A program made the translations under genes and the position numbers. From Sulfuricella denitrificans (GTDB lineage: Bacteria > Pseudomonadota > Gammaproteobacteria > Burkholderiales > Sulfuricellaceae), in NCBI GenBank assembly GCA_002632355.1, contig NSJJ01000004.1, positions 149,611-213,610 on the forward strand: a DNA stretch of 64,000 bases. The letters are read 5' to 3'. Numbering within the stretch: the stretch's first letter is position 1; every line of letters begins with the position of its first letter. Below, in pieces: positions 47,210-60,930 of the stretch. The notes below the pieces were generated by a model. It saw only the letters and a list, made by a program, of their open reading frames with translations. It searched no databases and had not been told where the DNA came from.

Positions 47210-49038
47210 AGCAGATGCGCCCACTCGTCGTCCCTGCCGGTGATGCTGCGTGCCGTTGCCAGCGCTCCGTCCAGATCGAACGCCGGCTCGAAGGACAGGG
47301 CCTTGAGCTTGCGTTCGAAGGTGCCGGGAAATTTTTTCAGCGTATCCAGCACCGGGTTGGCGGCAGTATGGCCCAGCCCGCAATGGCTCATGGTGCCGAG
47401 GATGTGGCCGAGCTGTTTCAATTCTTCCAGATCGGCCGGGGTACCGTGCCCACCCGCAATCTTGTCCATGATCCGCTTTTGCAGCTGTGTGCCGACCCGG
47501 CAGGGCGTGCAGAAGCCGCAGCTTTCATGGGCGAAGAAATGGGCGAAATTATGAGCGGCGGCAAACATTTCGCGCTGGCGGTGAAACACCATGAACGCCC
47601 CTGCCGTGGGCAGGTCCTCGAAGGCGATGCGGCGGCCGAACTCCTGCCACGACACCAGCGTCCCGGAAGGCCCGCTGACCTGAACCGCATGGGCATCTTC
47701 GGTGCCGCAATCGCGCAGGATTTCCTCCACCGTCACGCCGAACGGGTATTCGTAGATGCCGGGGCGCGCGCAGTCGCCCGAGATGCTGAGGATCTTGGTG
47801 CCAGTCGATTGCGCCGTCCCCATGGCGGCAAACCAGGCCCCACCCTTTTCCGCGATGCGGGCGGCACAGGCGAAAGTCTCCACATTGTCCACCACCGTCG
47901 GGCGGCCCAGGTAGCCTCGGGTCACCGGGAACGGCGGGCGGTTGCGGGGGCGGCCGCGCTTGCCCTCGAGGGATTCGATCAGGGCGGATTCCTCGCCGCA
48001 GATATAGGCACCGGCACCGAGATGGATTTCAATGTCGAATACGAATCCGGCTTCACCGAGAATGTTTTCACCCAGCAGCCCCGCCGCCCGGCGCCTTTCC
48101 AGCACCGCTTCAAGCGGCTTCAGCAGGTAGCGGTATTCGCCGCGCAGATAGAGAAAACCCTTGCGTGCGCCAACCACCCGCGCGCCTACCGTCATGCCCT
48201 CGAACACCAGATCGGCATGGCTGCTGAGCAGCACACGATCCTTGAAGGTGCCCGGCTCGCCCTCGTCGGCATTGCAGACGATAAAACGCTCAGGATGCCC
48301 GCCCACGTCGCAGATCATGCTGCCTTCTTCCTCGGCGATGGCTGCATGGCAGAACGACCACTTCGAGGCTGTCTTGAAGCCTGCGCCGCCACGACCGCGC
48401 AGGTTGGAGGCATCCACTTCCTTGAGCGTCGCCTCGGCACCGCGCGCCAGCGTGGCGCGGATACCCGCACCGGGCTCGAATGCCTCGCCCAGCAGCATGC
48501 CGGGTCGCCGGATATTGTCCCTGACCTCGAACAGCATTTCCGGCCACTCCGCCACCGGCTTGCGGATGCGGATCAATTCGGCAACCAGGTCCAGCCGGTT
48601 GTTGTCCAGGCTGGTCAGCGGCCAGCCATTCACCAGCGCAGCCGGTCCCTGATCGCACATGCCAGTGCAGGAAGTGCTGTCCACGCTGACCAGATTGTCT
48701 TCCGAAACCTTGCCCGGCTCGACCCACAGCTTGTTGCAGAAGTACTGCATCAGCTCCGCCTTGCCGAGCATGTTATCGGTGATATTGTCGGAGAACAGGA
48801 CGCGATATTCGCCCCGGGGGGTGAGCGAAAGAAAGGAATAAAAACCAGCGACGCCTTCCACCTCGGCGCGCGAGAGATTCAGGTGGCTGGCAAGGCAGGA
48901 AACGGCCTCGGGTGGAATGAAATGGAAGCAGTCCTGCACCTCGCGCAGAATCTGCAACAGACGCGTGGCATCACCGCCATGGCGCCCGAGAATGGGTCCA
49001 AGCTGTTCTTCGATGTGCGGGAACTCGCAAGGTTCCAT
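47206..49038 (-). CDS. hoxF: NAD-linked hydrogenase diaphorase subunit HoxF
   Basis: 610 residues: a NuoE-like N-terminal domain (about 1-160) fused to a NuoF-like domain. The NuoF part has the FMN/NAD loops RGRGGAGFKTASKW near residue 212 and GAGAYICGEESALIESLEG near 343, and the [4Fe-4S] motif SCGFCTPCRVGT near 508. In the NuoE part the second Cys pair is kept (SCTGMC) but the usual first C-x4-C is replaced by VLFSDNITDNML, so the [2Fe-2S] centre is altered or gone; as I recall the Ralstonia HoxF domain has a similar change. HoxF reduces NAD+. It opens hoxFUYHW. Confidence 0.95.
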   Translation of the reverse strand: MEPCEFPHIEEQLGPILGRHGGDATRLLQILREVQDCFHFIPPEAVSCLASHLNLSRAEVEGVAGFYSFLSLTPRGEYRVLFSDNITDNMLGKAELMQYFCNKLWVEPGKVSEDNLVSVDSTSCTGMCDQGPAALVNGWPLTSLDNNRLDLVAELIRIRKPVAEWPEMLFEVRDNIRRPGMLLGEAFEPGAGIRATLARGAEATLKEVDASNLRGRGGAGFKTASKWSFCHAAIAEEEGSMICDVGGHPERFIVCNADEGEPGTFKDRVLLSSHADLVFEGMTVGARVVGARKGFLYLRGEYRYLLKPLEAVLERRRAAGLLGENILGEAGFVFDIEIHLGAGAYICGEESALIESLEGKRGRPRNRPPFPVTRGYLGRPTVVDNVETFACAARIAEKGGAWFAAMGTAQSTGTKILSISGDCARPGIYEYPFGVTVEEILRDCGTEDAHAVQVSGPSGTLVSWQEFGRRIAFEDLPTAGAFMVFHRQREMFAAAHNFAHFFAHESCGFCTPCRVGTQLQKRIMDKIAGGHGTPADLEELKQLGHILGTMSHCGLGHTAANPVLDTLKKFPGTFERKLKALSFEPAFDLDGALATARSITGRDDEWAHLL

Positions 49039-49069
49039 GAATGCCCTCCTTGCCCGATAAACGTTCAGG

Positions 49070-49129
49070 ATAGTGTCACTATACTACCAGTCGGTGACAG
49101 ATGGCATTTTCGGGAATATTTACGTTCAG
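49070..49129 (-). promoter_or_regulatory. Nested repeats upstream of hoxF
   Basis: Within 100 bases of the hoxF start are ATAGTG-T-CACTAT (49070-49082), TGTCAC-N14-GTGACA (49074-49099), and direct copies of ACGTTCAG at 49061-49068 and 49122-49129. They make this 116-base gap a likely regulated hox promoter. No sigma-54 element was found here. Confidence 0.45.
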
Positions 49130-49154
49130 ACAATCCCTGTCATGGAACGCACTT

Positions 49155-51026
49155 TCAGGAAAAGCCGCCTCTCAACACCGGCGTTAGCGCCTCCGCTGGC
49201 ATGGGCCGTGAAATGAAGAACCCCTGACCCAATGTGCAGCCGATATCCTTCAGCAGGGCGAGCTGTCCCTCTTCCTCGATACCTTCGGCTACAGTAGTCA
49301 TCTGCAGGTTGCGCCCCAATGCCTCGATGGTTCTGACAATGGCCTGGTCGCGCTGCCCCGACTGGATCTCGCGCACGAAAGAGCCATCGATCTTGAGACA
49401 ATCGATTGGCAGGTCCTTGAGATACTCCAGTGAAGAATAACCTGTACCGAAATCATCAATGGCGATGGAGACCCCCATATCATGCAAGGCATTCAGTTTA
49501 GTCAGGGCTTTATCTGCATTGCCCATCAGCACACTTTCGGTAATCTCGATTTCGAGGCTGGCTGGCGGCATGCCCATCTCTTCCAGCAGTTTTTCCAGCC
49601 GGGTAACGAAATCATCGTCGCGAAACTGGATAGGCGACACATTGACCGCCATTTTCAGGTCGATGCCCAGATCGGACCATGCGCGCCACTGGGTGCAGGC
49701 CTTGCGGAACACCAGTTCACCGATAGCCCGGATCAGCCCGGTTTCTTCGGCTACGGGAATAAACTGCAAGGGGGAAACCAATCCGCCATCCGGGCTATTC
49801 CAGCGCAGCAGCGCCTCAACAGAGCGAATACTGCCACTCTTAAGATCGACCTGAGGCTGGTAATGCAGCACGAATTCATCACGCTCAACCGCGAGTTTGA
49901 GCCGCTTCTCCAGGCGATAGAAATCGGACATTTCTGACGCCAGATCAGCAGAATAGAACCGGATATTGTTTTTGCCCTCGCGTTTGGCCTTGTACATGGC
50001 GGCATCTGCATTCTTGATCAGATCTTCTGGCGTGCTCCCGTCATAGGGAAAGACCGCAATGCCGATACTGCCGCTGACATGGAAATCATGCCCGTCCACC
50101 ATGAAGGAACGGTCCAGCAGCGCCAGAATACTTTCCGCTGTTTGCTGCAATTCTTCTCCCTGCACCATTTCTTCGACAATCACGAATTCGTCGCCGCCAA
50201 AACGCGAAATAAACGTCGGCGCGCGACCACACTTCGGGACGATTCCAGAGAACTCATCGGCTATCTGGCGCAACAGCGTATCTCCGACGGCATGGCCAAA
50301 AGTATCGTTAATGAACTTGAAACGGTCCAGGTCGAGAAACATGACTGCAAAATGACGCTTGCTCACCCCTGCCTCGACAATGCGATCCTGCAGCATCGTC
50401 ATCAACCAGCGCCGGTTTGGCAGCATGGTCAGGTGATCGTATTTGGCCGAAAACTCAATCTGCTGTTCATAAGCCTTGCGCTGGGTGATATCCACGTTGG
50501 TGGAGCGAACGCCGATAGTAATTCCATTCGCGTCCCTGACTGTACTGCATAAATGTTCTATCCAGCGAACTTGCCCATCCGCATCGATAATCCGGAATTC
50601 AAGTACTTCGGCCACACCTTCACCATCGACCTTATGTCTGTGTCCTTCCCAGGCGCCCTTGTCGTCAGGATGTATCAGTTGGTCCATAAAATTGGACTGG
50701 TGATAAAAATCCTTCTGCTCGTACCCTGTCAGCCGCTTGCAGGCGGGAGAAACGTATTCGTATTCGCCGTCAATCTTGCGGAAATAAGTGAATTCCAGCG
50801 CAAAATCCGCCAATGCCGAGAACAACAGGTTGCGTTCTGCCAGTTTCGCTCGCAATACAAGCATCGTGCCAAGAAGAATACCGATGGTCATTGCCAGAGA
50901 AAAAGGCACGATCAGCATGCGTGGTTCGAAAACATGAATGACGACAAATGACTGCACAGAGAAAAACAACATCACCATGGCAAAACCGAAAACCAGCGAA
51001 AGCAGGTAAATCCACGATTTGTTCAT
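49155..51026 (-). CDS. PAS-GGDEF-EAL c-di-GMP signalling protein
   Basis: 623 residues. Two N-terminal membrane segments (about 7-28 and 37-58) are followed by a PAS domain (about 70-185), a GGDEF domain with RFGGDEFVIVEE near residue 265 and an EAL domain with SVEALLRW near 378 ending in QGFFISRPMPAEAL. Both catalytic signatures look intact, so either or both activities are possible; many such proteins act as phosphodiesterases regulated by the GGDEF domain. GGGAG precedes the ATG, which overlaps the stop of the upstream cyclase gene. Confidence 0.93.
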   Translation of the reverse strand: MNKSWIYLLSLVFGFAMVMLFFSVQSFVVIHVFEPRMLIVPFSLAMTIGILLGTMLVLRAKLAERNLLFSALADFALEFTYFRKIDGEYEYVSPACKRLTGYEQKDFYHQSNFMDQLIHPDDKGAWEGHRHKVDGEGVAEVLEFRIIDADGQVRWIEHLCSTVRDANGITIGVRSTNVDITQRKAYEQQIEFSAKYDHLTMLPNRRWLMTMLQDRIVEAGVSKRHFAVMFLDLDRFKFINDTFGHAVGDTLLRQIADEFSGIVPKCGRAPTFISRFGGDEFVIVEEMVQGEELQQTAESILALLDRSFMVDGHDFHVSGSIGIAVFPYDGSTPEDLIKNADAAMYKAKREGKNNIRFYSADLASEMSDFYRLEKRLKLAVERDEFVLHYQPQVDLKSGSIRSVEALLRWNSPDGGLVSPLQFIPVAEETGLIRAIGELVFRKACTQWRAWSDLGIDLKMAVNVSPIQFRDDDFVTRLEKLLEEMGMPPASLEIEITESVLMGNADKALTKLNALHDMGVSIAIDDFGTGYSSLEYLKDLPIDCLKIDGSFVREIQSGQRDQAIVRTIEALGRNLQMTTVAEGIEEEGQLALLKDIGCTLGQGFFISRPMPAEALTPVLRGGFS

Positions 51027-52609
51027 TCCGCTCCCTTATTTATAGCCACATCTTCCATCTCCTCGGCCACAATCACACGGTTGCGCCCCATCGCCTTGGC
51101 CTGGTACAAAGCCTTGTCCGCCGCTGCCACCAGACTCTCCTCCCGGCAATCCGGACTGGGGCGACAGGTCGCGCAACCGATACTCAAGCTAAGCCGTCCC
51201 CCCAGGGGAGAAGAAAAATGCGGCAGATTCTGCCGGGCCAGTTCGGCCGCCATCTTGAACGCCAGAAACTGGGCCCCCTGGGAAGACGTATTTGGCAGAA
51301 GAATGGCAAATTCCTCGCCGCCATAGCGGGAAACCACATCACCAGGACGCTGAACCACCTCTTGCATCAAGGTACTCACAGCACGCAAACAGTCATCCCC
51401 GCCAAGATGGCCATAGGTGTCGTTGTATTGCTTGAAATAATCGATATCCAGCATGAGCAGTGAAAGTTCCTGACTCTCTCGCAGTGCACGGAGCCATTCG
51501 GCTTTCAGGGAAAGGTCGAAATGCCGCCGGTTGTTGAGGCCGGTCAATCCGTCAACGCTGGAAAGCCGTTGCAATTCCTGAATATTGCTATCCACCTTGC
51601 GAACCATGGTATTGAATGCTGCAGCCAGGGCATGAAATTCCTTTAGCGTCTGCTGGCCCACCGTTGCAGACAGGTCACCCTGCGCAGAGCGCTCCATTTC
51701 GCTTTGCATGTTGCTTATCGGCTTGAATATGAATCGATTGAAAAACCACAAGCCGATGAGTACGCTCGCTCCAATCAGGGAAATGAAAGCCAGTACGCCA
51801 ATCACCCCGCTGCGGGCCATATCGGCATTAAGCTGTGTCACGTCGGCCATGCCCATCAGGCGATAGGCGACCCTCCCGTCGCCAGTGCGCAACAAATATT
51901 CGACGTCAAGTATTTTTACCTCACGATCAGAAGGCCAGTTTTCTGACCGATGAAGCACTTTTCCAGAGGCATCAAGAACCGTCAGCGGCATGCGGGTCAT
52001 CGCTTCGACCGAGGCAAGATTGAAGGTGGGGTTTGCTACGACCTCGAGATAACCCATCAGCTTCAACCCGCCAACCGGCACCAGCACGGAATACAGAGGT
52101 TCATTGAGCGAAATCCAGACACCTCCAACCGCCTTGAGTCGTTCTGCGCCATTGCGCCCGGCTGCCTGATTCAGCAGCATCGGTGCCAGTTGTGGCACCA
52201 TACCCTGAAGCCCCGCCTGGCTCTGTGCGATCAGCTTCAGGTCTGGGTCATACAGGCGCAACTTGACGAGATCCACCGTTATAGTACCGACAAAGCCGTT
52301 CACGATAGGGTCATCAAGTACGCGCTGCAACGAGGTGGCATCGCCATTCTGGCGAAATCTTTCAAAGGCGGCACGAAACTCGGTGCGGCCCTGAAATGAA
52401 GAGCCCAGATTAAAAACCTGGGTGTGAAGCTGTTTCACTACTTCATGAGCCGCCACATCCATCACACGCGACAAGCTCTGGCTCTGCGATTTCAGAGCGG
52501 CTTCACGAAAAAAAAGCGTGGTGACAAATAGCAGGAGAATCGACACCAAGCCCAGCACAATCAAGATGCTGACCGTCAGGGTCTTAAGGGAAATACGTTC
52601 AATCCGCAC
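51023..52609 (-). CDS. Membrane diguanylate cyclase with periplasmic sensor and HAMP
   Basis: 528 residues from a GTG start with no clear ribosome-binding site, so a later start is possible. Membrane segments near 12-32 and 270-290 flank a periplasmic ligand-binding region. A HAMP domain (about 290-340) precedes a GGDEF domain with DGLTGLNNRRHFD and the catalytic SRYGGEEFAILL near residue 435. The RxxD inhibitory site is not obvious. The gene overlaps the PAS-GGDEF-EAL gene by four bases (ATGA), so the two proteins are probably made together and control one c-di-GMP output. Confidence 0.93.
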   Translation of the reverse strand: MRIERISLKTLTVSILIVLGLVSILLLFVTTLFFREAALKSQSQSLSRVMDVAAHEVVKQLHTQVFNLGSSFQGRTEFRAAFERFRQNGDATSLQRVLDDPIVNGFVGTITVDLVKLRLYDPDLKLIAQSQAGLQGMVPQLAPMLLNQAAGRNGAERLKAVGGVWISLNEPLYSVLVPVGGLKLMGYLEVVANPTFNLASVEAMTRMPLTVLDASGKVLHRSENWPSDREVKILDVEYLLRTGDGRVAYRLMGMADVTQLNADMARSGVIGVLAFISLIGASVLIGLWFFNRFIFKPISNMQSEMERSAQGDLSATVGQQTLKEFHALAAAFNTMVRKVDSNIQELQRLSSVDGLTGLNNRRHFDLSLKAEWLRALRESQELSLLMLDIDYFKQYNDTYGHLGGDDCLRAVSTLMQEVVQRPGDVVSRYGGEEFAILLPNTSSQGAQFLAFKMAAELARQNLPHFSSPLGGRLSLSIGCATCRPSPDCREESLVAAADKALYQAKAMGRNRVIVAEEMEDVAINKGAE

Positions 52610-52635
52610 GGGGAAACCGGGTTACATGAATACGA

Positions 52636-53058
52636 TTATTTGGCGACAGGCAAATTCTTGTCACTCCATTCCTTCCATCCACCCCGGAACCAGTACACTT
52701 TCTGATACCCCCAATCCAGCGCAAGTTTTGCCGCATTGGAACTTCGCAGGCAGCGCTCGCCGTTGCAATAAAACAATAGCGGCGTATCGGGCTTAGGGGC
52801 GAGCCTGGACAGTGCAGACTGTGTCATGTCGGTATCCAGCAGGTTGACCGCGCCCTCGATATGGCCCTTGTCGAACTCTTCCCTGCGGCGGGAGTCAATA
52901 ATAAGCAGTTGTGACGTACTTGCTGCCAGTTCAATCAGCCTTTCCGCCGAAACACTCGTCGCACCGGGAACGTTGACTGGTGCCACAGGCTTGTCTGCGG
53001 CAGCAGGCCAGGTCCACGAAAACAGAAACATCAACAGGAATACTCGTATTGCCACCAT
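52636..53058 (-). CDS. Periplasmic rhodanese-like protein
   Basis: 140 residues from MVAIRVFLLMFLFSW; GGAGG is five bases before this ATG, so an in-frame GTG four codons upstream was not used. A signal peptide predicts export. The single rhodanese domain has the active-site loop YCNGERCLRS near residue 100, where the first Cys is the expected persulfide carrier. It may handle sulfane sulfur or be a redox-linked domain; the substrate is unknown. It is divergent from nifJ. Confidence 0.88.
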   Translation of the reverse strand: MVAIRVFLLMFLFSWTWPAAADKPVAPVNVPGATSVSAERLIELAASTSQLLIIDSRRREEFDKGHIEGAVNLLDTDMTQSALSRLAPKPDTPLLFYCNGERCLRSSNAAKLALDWGYQKVYWFRGGWKEWSDKNLPVAK

Positions 53059-53081
53059 CGTTTCCTCCACTAAGCGGGCTT

Positions 53082-53101
53082 CTGATTATCTTTATTATCA
53101 G
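53082..53101. promoter_or_regulatory. Dyad CTGAT...ATCAG in the rhodanese/nifJ divergent region
   Basis: CTGATTATCTTTATTATCAG is symmetric at the ends and internally at AT...AT. It lies 24 bases from the rhodanese start and about 100 bases before nifJ. The arms resemble half-sites of FNR-type (TTGAT) elements, but the 10-base centre is too long for FNR. Confidence 0.4.
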
Positions 53102-53140
53102 CAGCCTATACCGAGATATGACATTCGGCAAGGGATAAGC

Positions 53141-53159
53141 GTTGCCATAACACGGCAAC
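53141..53159. promoter_or_regulatory. Dyad GTTGCC-N7-GGCAAC upstream of nifJ
   Basis: Perfect 6-bp arms lie about 45 bases before the nifJ start. It may be an operator or a leader hairpin. No regulator is evident. Confidence 0.4.
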
Positions 53160-53203
53160 AGGTTTAATGTAATTTCCACAGCTAAATCACCCCGGGGATC
53201 ATC

Positions 53204-56792
<3,589 letters not shown>

Positions 56793-56800
<8 letters not shown>

Positions 56801-56999
56801 GGAACGCCTGATCGAGATCGAAAGCAAAATCAGCTATCAGGAAGACACCCTCCAGGAACTGAACAAGGTCATCTACCAGCAGCAGAAGCAGATCGACCGG
56901 CTGGAAGCGATCTGCGCGTCGCTGGTCAATCACGTCCGGGACATCTCGGATGCCATGGCCGAGAACAGCGTTGCGAACGAAAAACCACCGCATTATTAG
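56793..56999 (+). CDS. slyX: SlyX family protein
   Basis: 68 residues, a charged, coiled-coil heptad protein (SYQEDTLQELNKVIYQQQKQ) typical of SlyX. Its function is not established. The start lies inside the nifJ stop region with an 8-base overlap, so it is probably co-translated with nifJ, an uncommon pairing. Confidence 0.85.
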
Positions 57000-57010
57000 G
57001 GATATGGCAC

Positions 57011-57472
57011 TTGAAGCAACTCACAGATTCGATACTGGATGAACTCAGCCGGGCGGCTCAAAACTCACCCCGGCGGCGCGCCAACCACAACCTGCATGAA
57101 GAACTGAACGACCCGATCCAGCGCCTGGCCATTGCCATGGAGCCGGATACCCTGGTGCTGCCGCACCGCCATCCCCATACCTGGGAACTGCTGCACCCGG
57201 TGCGCGGCCGCTTTGTCGTGCTGCATTTCGACGCAGCCGGCACGGTCATCGACCGGACTTTGCTGGGCGAGCATGCCCATCTTGTCGAAAACCCGGCCGG
57301 GGTCTGGCATGCGGTGCTTTCACTGGACACAGGCGGCATTATTTTTGAGGTCAAGCATGGCCCCTATATGCCTCTGGGCGAAGCTGATGTCATGCAAGCA
57401 CATATGGACGGCGTTGCCCTGAATCGCTGGTATGCCAGCGCAAACATTGGCGACCGGCTGCCTTACGCATAA
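57011..57472 (+). CDS. WbuC-like cupin-fold metalloprotein
   Basis: 153 residues from a TTG start; AGGGA is eight bases upstream and no ATG fits better. The cupin motifs HRHPHTWELLHPVRGRF near residue 52 and the WHAVLSLDTGG block near 99 supply likely metal-binding His/Glu residues. The family resembles WbuC, sometimes associated with polysaccharide genes, but the reaction is unknown. It lies 11 bases after slyX. Confidence 0.75.
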   Translation: MKQLTDSILDELSRAAQNSPRRRANHNLHEELNDPIQRLAIAMEPDTLVLPHRHPHTWELLHPVRGRFVVLHFDAAGTVIDRTLLGEHAHLVENPAGVWHAVLSLDTGGIIFEVKHGPYMPLGEADVMQAHMDGVALNRWYASANIGDRLPYA

Positions 57473-57511
57473 AATTACGACTTAACCCTATTTTTCTGAA
57501 AGCACATCCGA

Positions 57512-59176
<1,665 letters not shown>

Positions 59177-59290
59177 GCGCCGTGCGTCTGTTTGTCAGAT
59201 GCCGCCCCACAGGGGACCAAACCTATAGTTGACTATTTTCATAAACTATTATTTAATTGCAATGACCAAACAAATTTTTGTGGAGAAATA

Positions 59291-59863
59291 ATGTCTGTCG
59301 AAATTCTGCAAGCCATTGCTGCTGGTGACGTAAATCAGGTTCAAGCGCTGCTCCGTAACGGGGCGAATTGTGAAGCACGGGACGAGAGCGGAGCGACGCT
59401 GCTCATTCAGGCCGCCGCTGCCGGCAACCACGCCCTGGCAAAGCAGTTGATTGAAGCAGGTGCCGATGTTAACGCCAAGGACACCTTGGGGTGGACCGCC
59501 CTGATGAAAACCTGCTTCAACGACGAAGCCGATTGCGGTTTCCCCGACATTACTCAGGCCCTGATCGACGCAGGCGCCGATATCGAAGCCCAGATCGTTT
59601 ATGGCACACGGCCGCTGATGCTGGCTGCAGGCCGTGGCGAGGCGCGTGTGGTTGAAGTCCTGCTCAAGGCGGGCGCCGACGTGCTGGCCACAAACGAAGG
59701 CGGGCGCACGGCTCTGATGATGGTCAAGGAAAAGTTCTACGTCGAGGTGATCAACCAGTTGCACGAAGCAGAAATGGAACGCAAGGGAGAGGGCTCAAGC
59801 TGCGGCACCAAGCTCCCACCCGGCTCCAACGTGGTCACTTTTCTCAAACAGCCAGATCACTGA
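59291..59863 (+). CDS. Ankyrin-repeat protein
   Basis: 190 residues from MSVEILQAIAAGDVNQ; GGAG lies five bases upstream, so a longer frame starting at 59192 was rejected. Four or five ankyrin repeats are visible (GATLLIQAAAAGNHALAKQL, GWTALMKTCFNDEADC and TRPLMLAAGRGEARVVEVLL). They mediate protein-protein contacts. There is no signal peptide, so it is likely cytoplasmic. The partner is unknown. Confidence 0.88.
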   Translation: MSVEILQAIAAGDVNQVQALLRNGANCEARDESGATLLIQAAAAGNHALAKQLIEAGADVNAKDTLGWTALMKTCFNDEADCGFPDITQALIDAGADIEAQIVYGTRPLMLAAGRGEARVVEVLLKAGADVLATNEGGRTALMMVKEKFYVEVINQLHEAEMERKGEGSSCGTKLPPGSNVVTFLKQPDH

Positions 59864-59871
59864 TACAGCCG

Positions 59872-60231
59872 TCAATCCTTGCCGTATTTGAGTTTGAGCC
59901 GCTTCACTTCCTCGTTGAAGCGGCTCTGGTAAACGCCTGATCGCAAATGGGGATCTGCGGTATCGTGATGCATCTGGTTCGTGCAGGTCTCGACCTCCTT
60001 GACCATGGATTCCACGAGCGTTTTCAGCGCATAACACGCCGCCTCCCGCTGCACGACAATATCGACAAGCTGGTCAATGGTGTTGTCGAGCTCCGCGACC
60101 TGCTGCTCGGCCTCTTCCTTCTGCCCCTGAAGCGTGACCACCTGGGTTCTGAGTTCATGCACCATCTTGCGGTAATCCTCGACGGATTCCGCTACGCCGT
60201 ACATGCCAGAGATATCCGAAGATCTGACCAC
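59872..60231 (-). CDS. Hypothetical coiled-coil protein
   Basis: 119 residues from a GTG start with AAGG nearby. Residues about 20-60 form heptads (YRKMVHELRTQVVTLQGQKE and AEQQVAELDNTIDQL), followed by a mixed helix and a charged tail. There is no signal peptide or membrane segment. I do not recognise the family. It is convergent with the ankyrin gene, stopping nine bases away. Confidence 0.65.
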   Translation of the reverse strand: MVRSSDISGMYGVAESVEDYRKMVHELRTQVVTLQGQKEEAEQQVAELDNTIDQLVDIVVQREAACYALKTLVESMVKEVETCTNQMHHDTADPHLRSGVYQSRFNEEVKRLKLKYGKD

Positions 60232-60315
60232 GAACGCCTTTCAAGTTGGTTGCTGCGGGCTATAGGGTCTTGTATATTAGCACCAAATTCTGCTCTGGCG
60301 CGCAAGCGATACCTA

Positions 60316-60930
60316 ATGAAACCGGCAATTCTTCTCCTTGCAGCCTTGCTGCTTCCCACTTCAGCAGCCATCGCAGCGAACTGGCATCTTGTGCAGAACA
60401 CGCCTCAAATGCTGCTTGAAGCAGACGACCCCCAGCCGGAAGCAACTGAGGGAAACAGCCCAGCCAAGGCCGGCAAGAAAGATAAAAAGCTGAAGATCTG
60501 GAGCAAGAGCGCCTATTCAAGACCTGAACAGGCAAGGCCCGGCGATTTCTATTATTCCTCGGACAAGGCTTTGATGGAAATCAACTGCACCAATCGCACA
60601 TACAGATTACTGCAGAAAATTTATTACGCCGCGGAGGGTCAGGAGATCAAATCGGTACAACAGGTGGATGGTGGAAAAACCGAGCCCATCGTCCCCGATT
60701 CAACCGAAGATCGAATTTCCGGATTTGCCTGTTCTTACCAGCCCCCAAAAGCTGACCTCAAAACGGTCAGGAAAACACCTTCCAAACCTGCAGTTTCGGC
60801 AAGTCAAGCCGCTGCTCCGGAAAAACCATCAAAAAAATCCGACACTAAGGCTGAAGCCAAAGCCCCAGAGAAGAAAAAGCCCGCAACCGCCAAACCCAAG
60901 GGCAGTTCAGCAGAAAAACCCCAGCATTAG
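60316..60930 (+). CDS. Exported protein, surface-adhesin-E-like, with basic tail
   Basis: 204 residues from MKPAILLLAALLLPTSAAIA, a signal peptide. Residues 21-140 have the pattern WHLVQNTPQMLLEADDPQ, KIWSKSAYSRPEQAR and EINCTNRTYRLLQKIYY of surface-adhesin E-like domains. The tail (about 145-204) is rich in Lys, Pro and Ala (KAPEKKKPATAKPKGSSAEK) and may be disordered. The stop overlaps the convergent gluQ stop by four bases. The function is not known. Confidence 0.7.
   Translation: MKPAILLLAALLLPTSAAIAANWHLVQNTPQMLLEADDPQPEATEGNSPAKAGKKDKKLKIWSKSAYSRPEQARPGDFYYSSDKALMEINCTNRTYRLLQKIYYAAEGQEIKSVQQVDGGKTEPIVPDSTEDRISGFACSYQPPKADLKTVRKTPSKPAVSASQAAAPEKPSKKSDTKAEAKAPEKKKPATAKPKGSSAEKPQH

Noticed and set aside
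47215..49227. 670-codon open frame on the plus strand opposite hoxF
   Set aside because: Antisense to a clear HoxF with intact motifs; composition is typical of a shadow frame.
59192..59290. Upstream extension of the ankyrin protein
   Set aside because: The longer start has no ribosome-binding site, whereas GGAG precedes the internal ATG at 59291 and the domain begins there.
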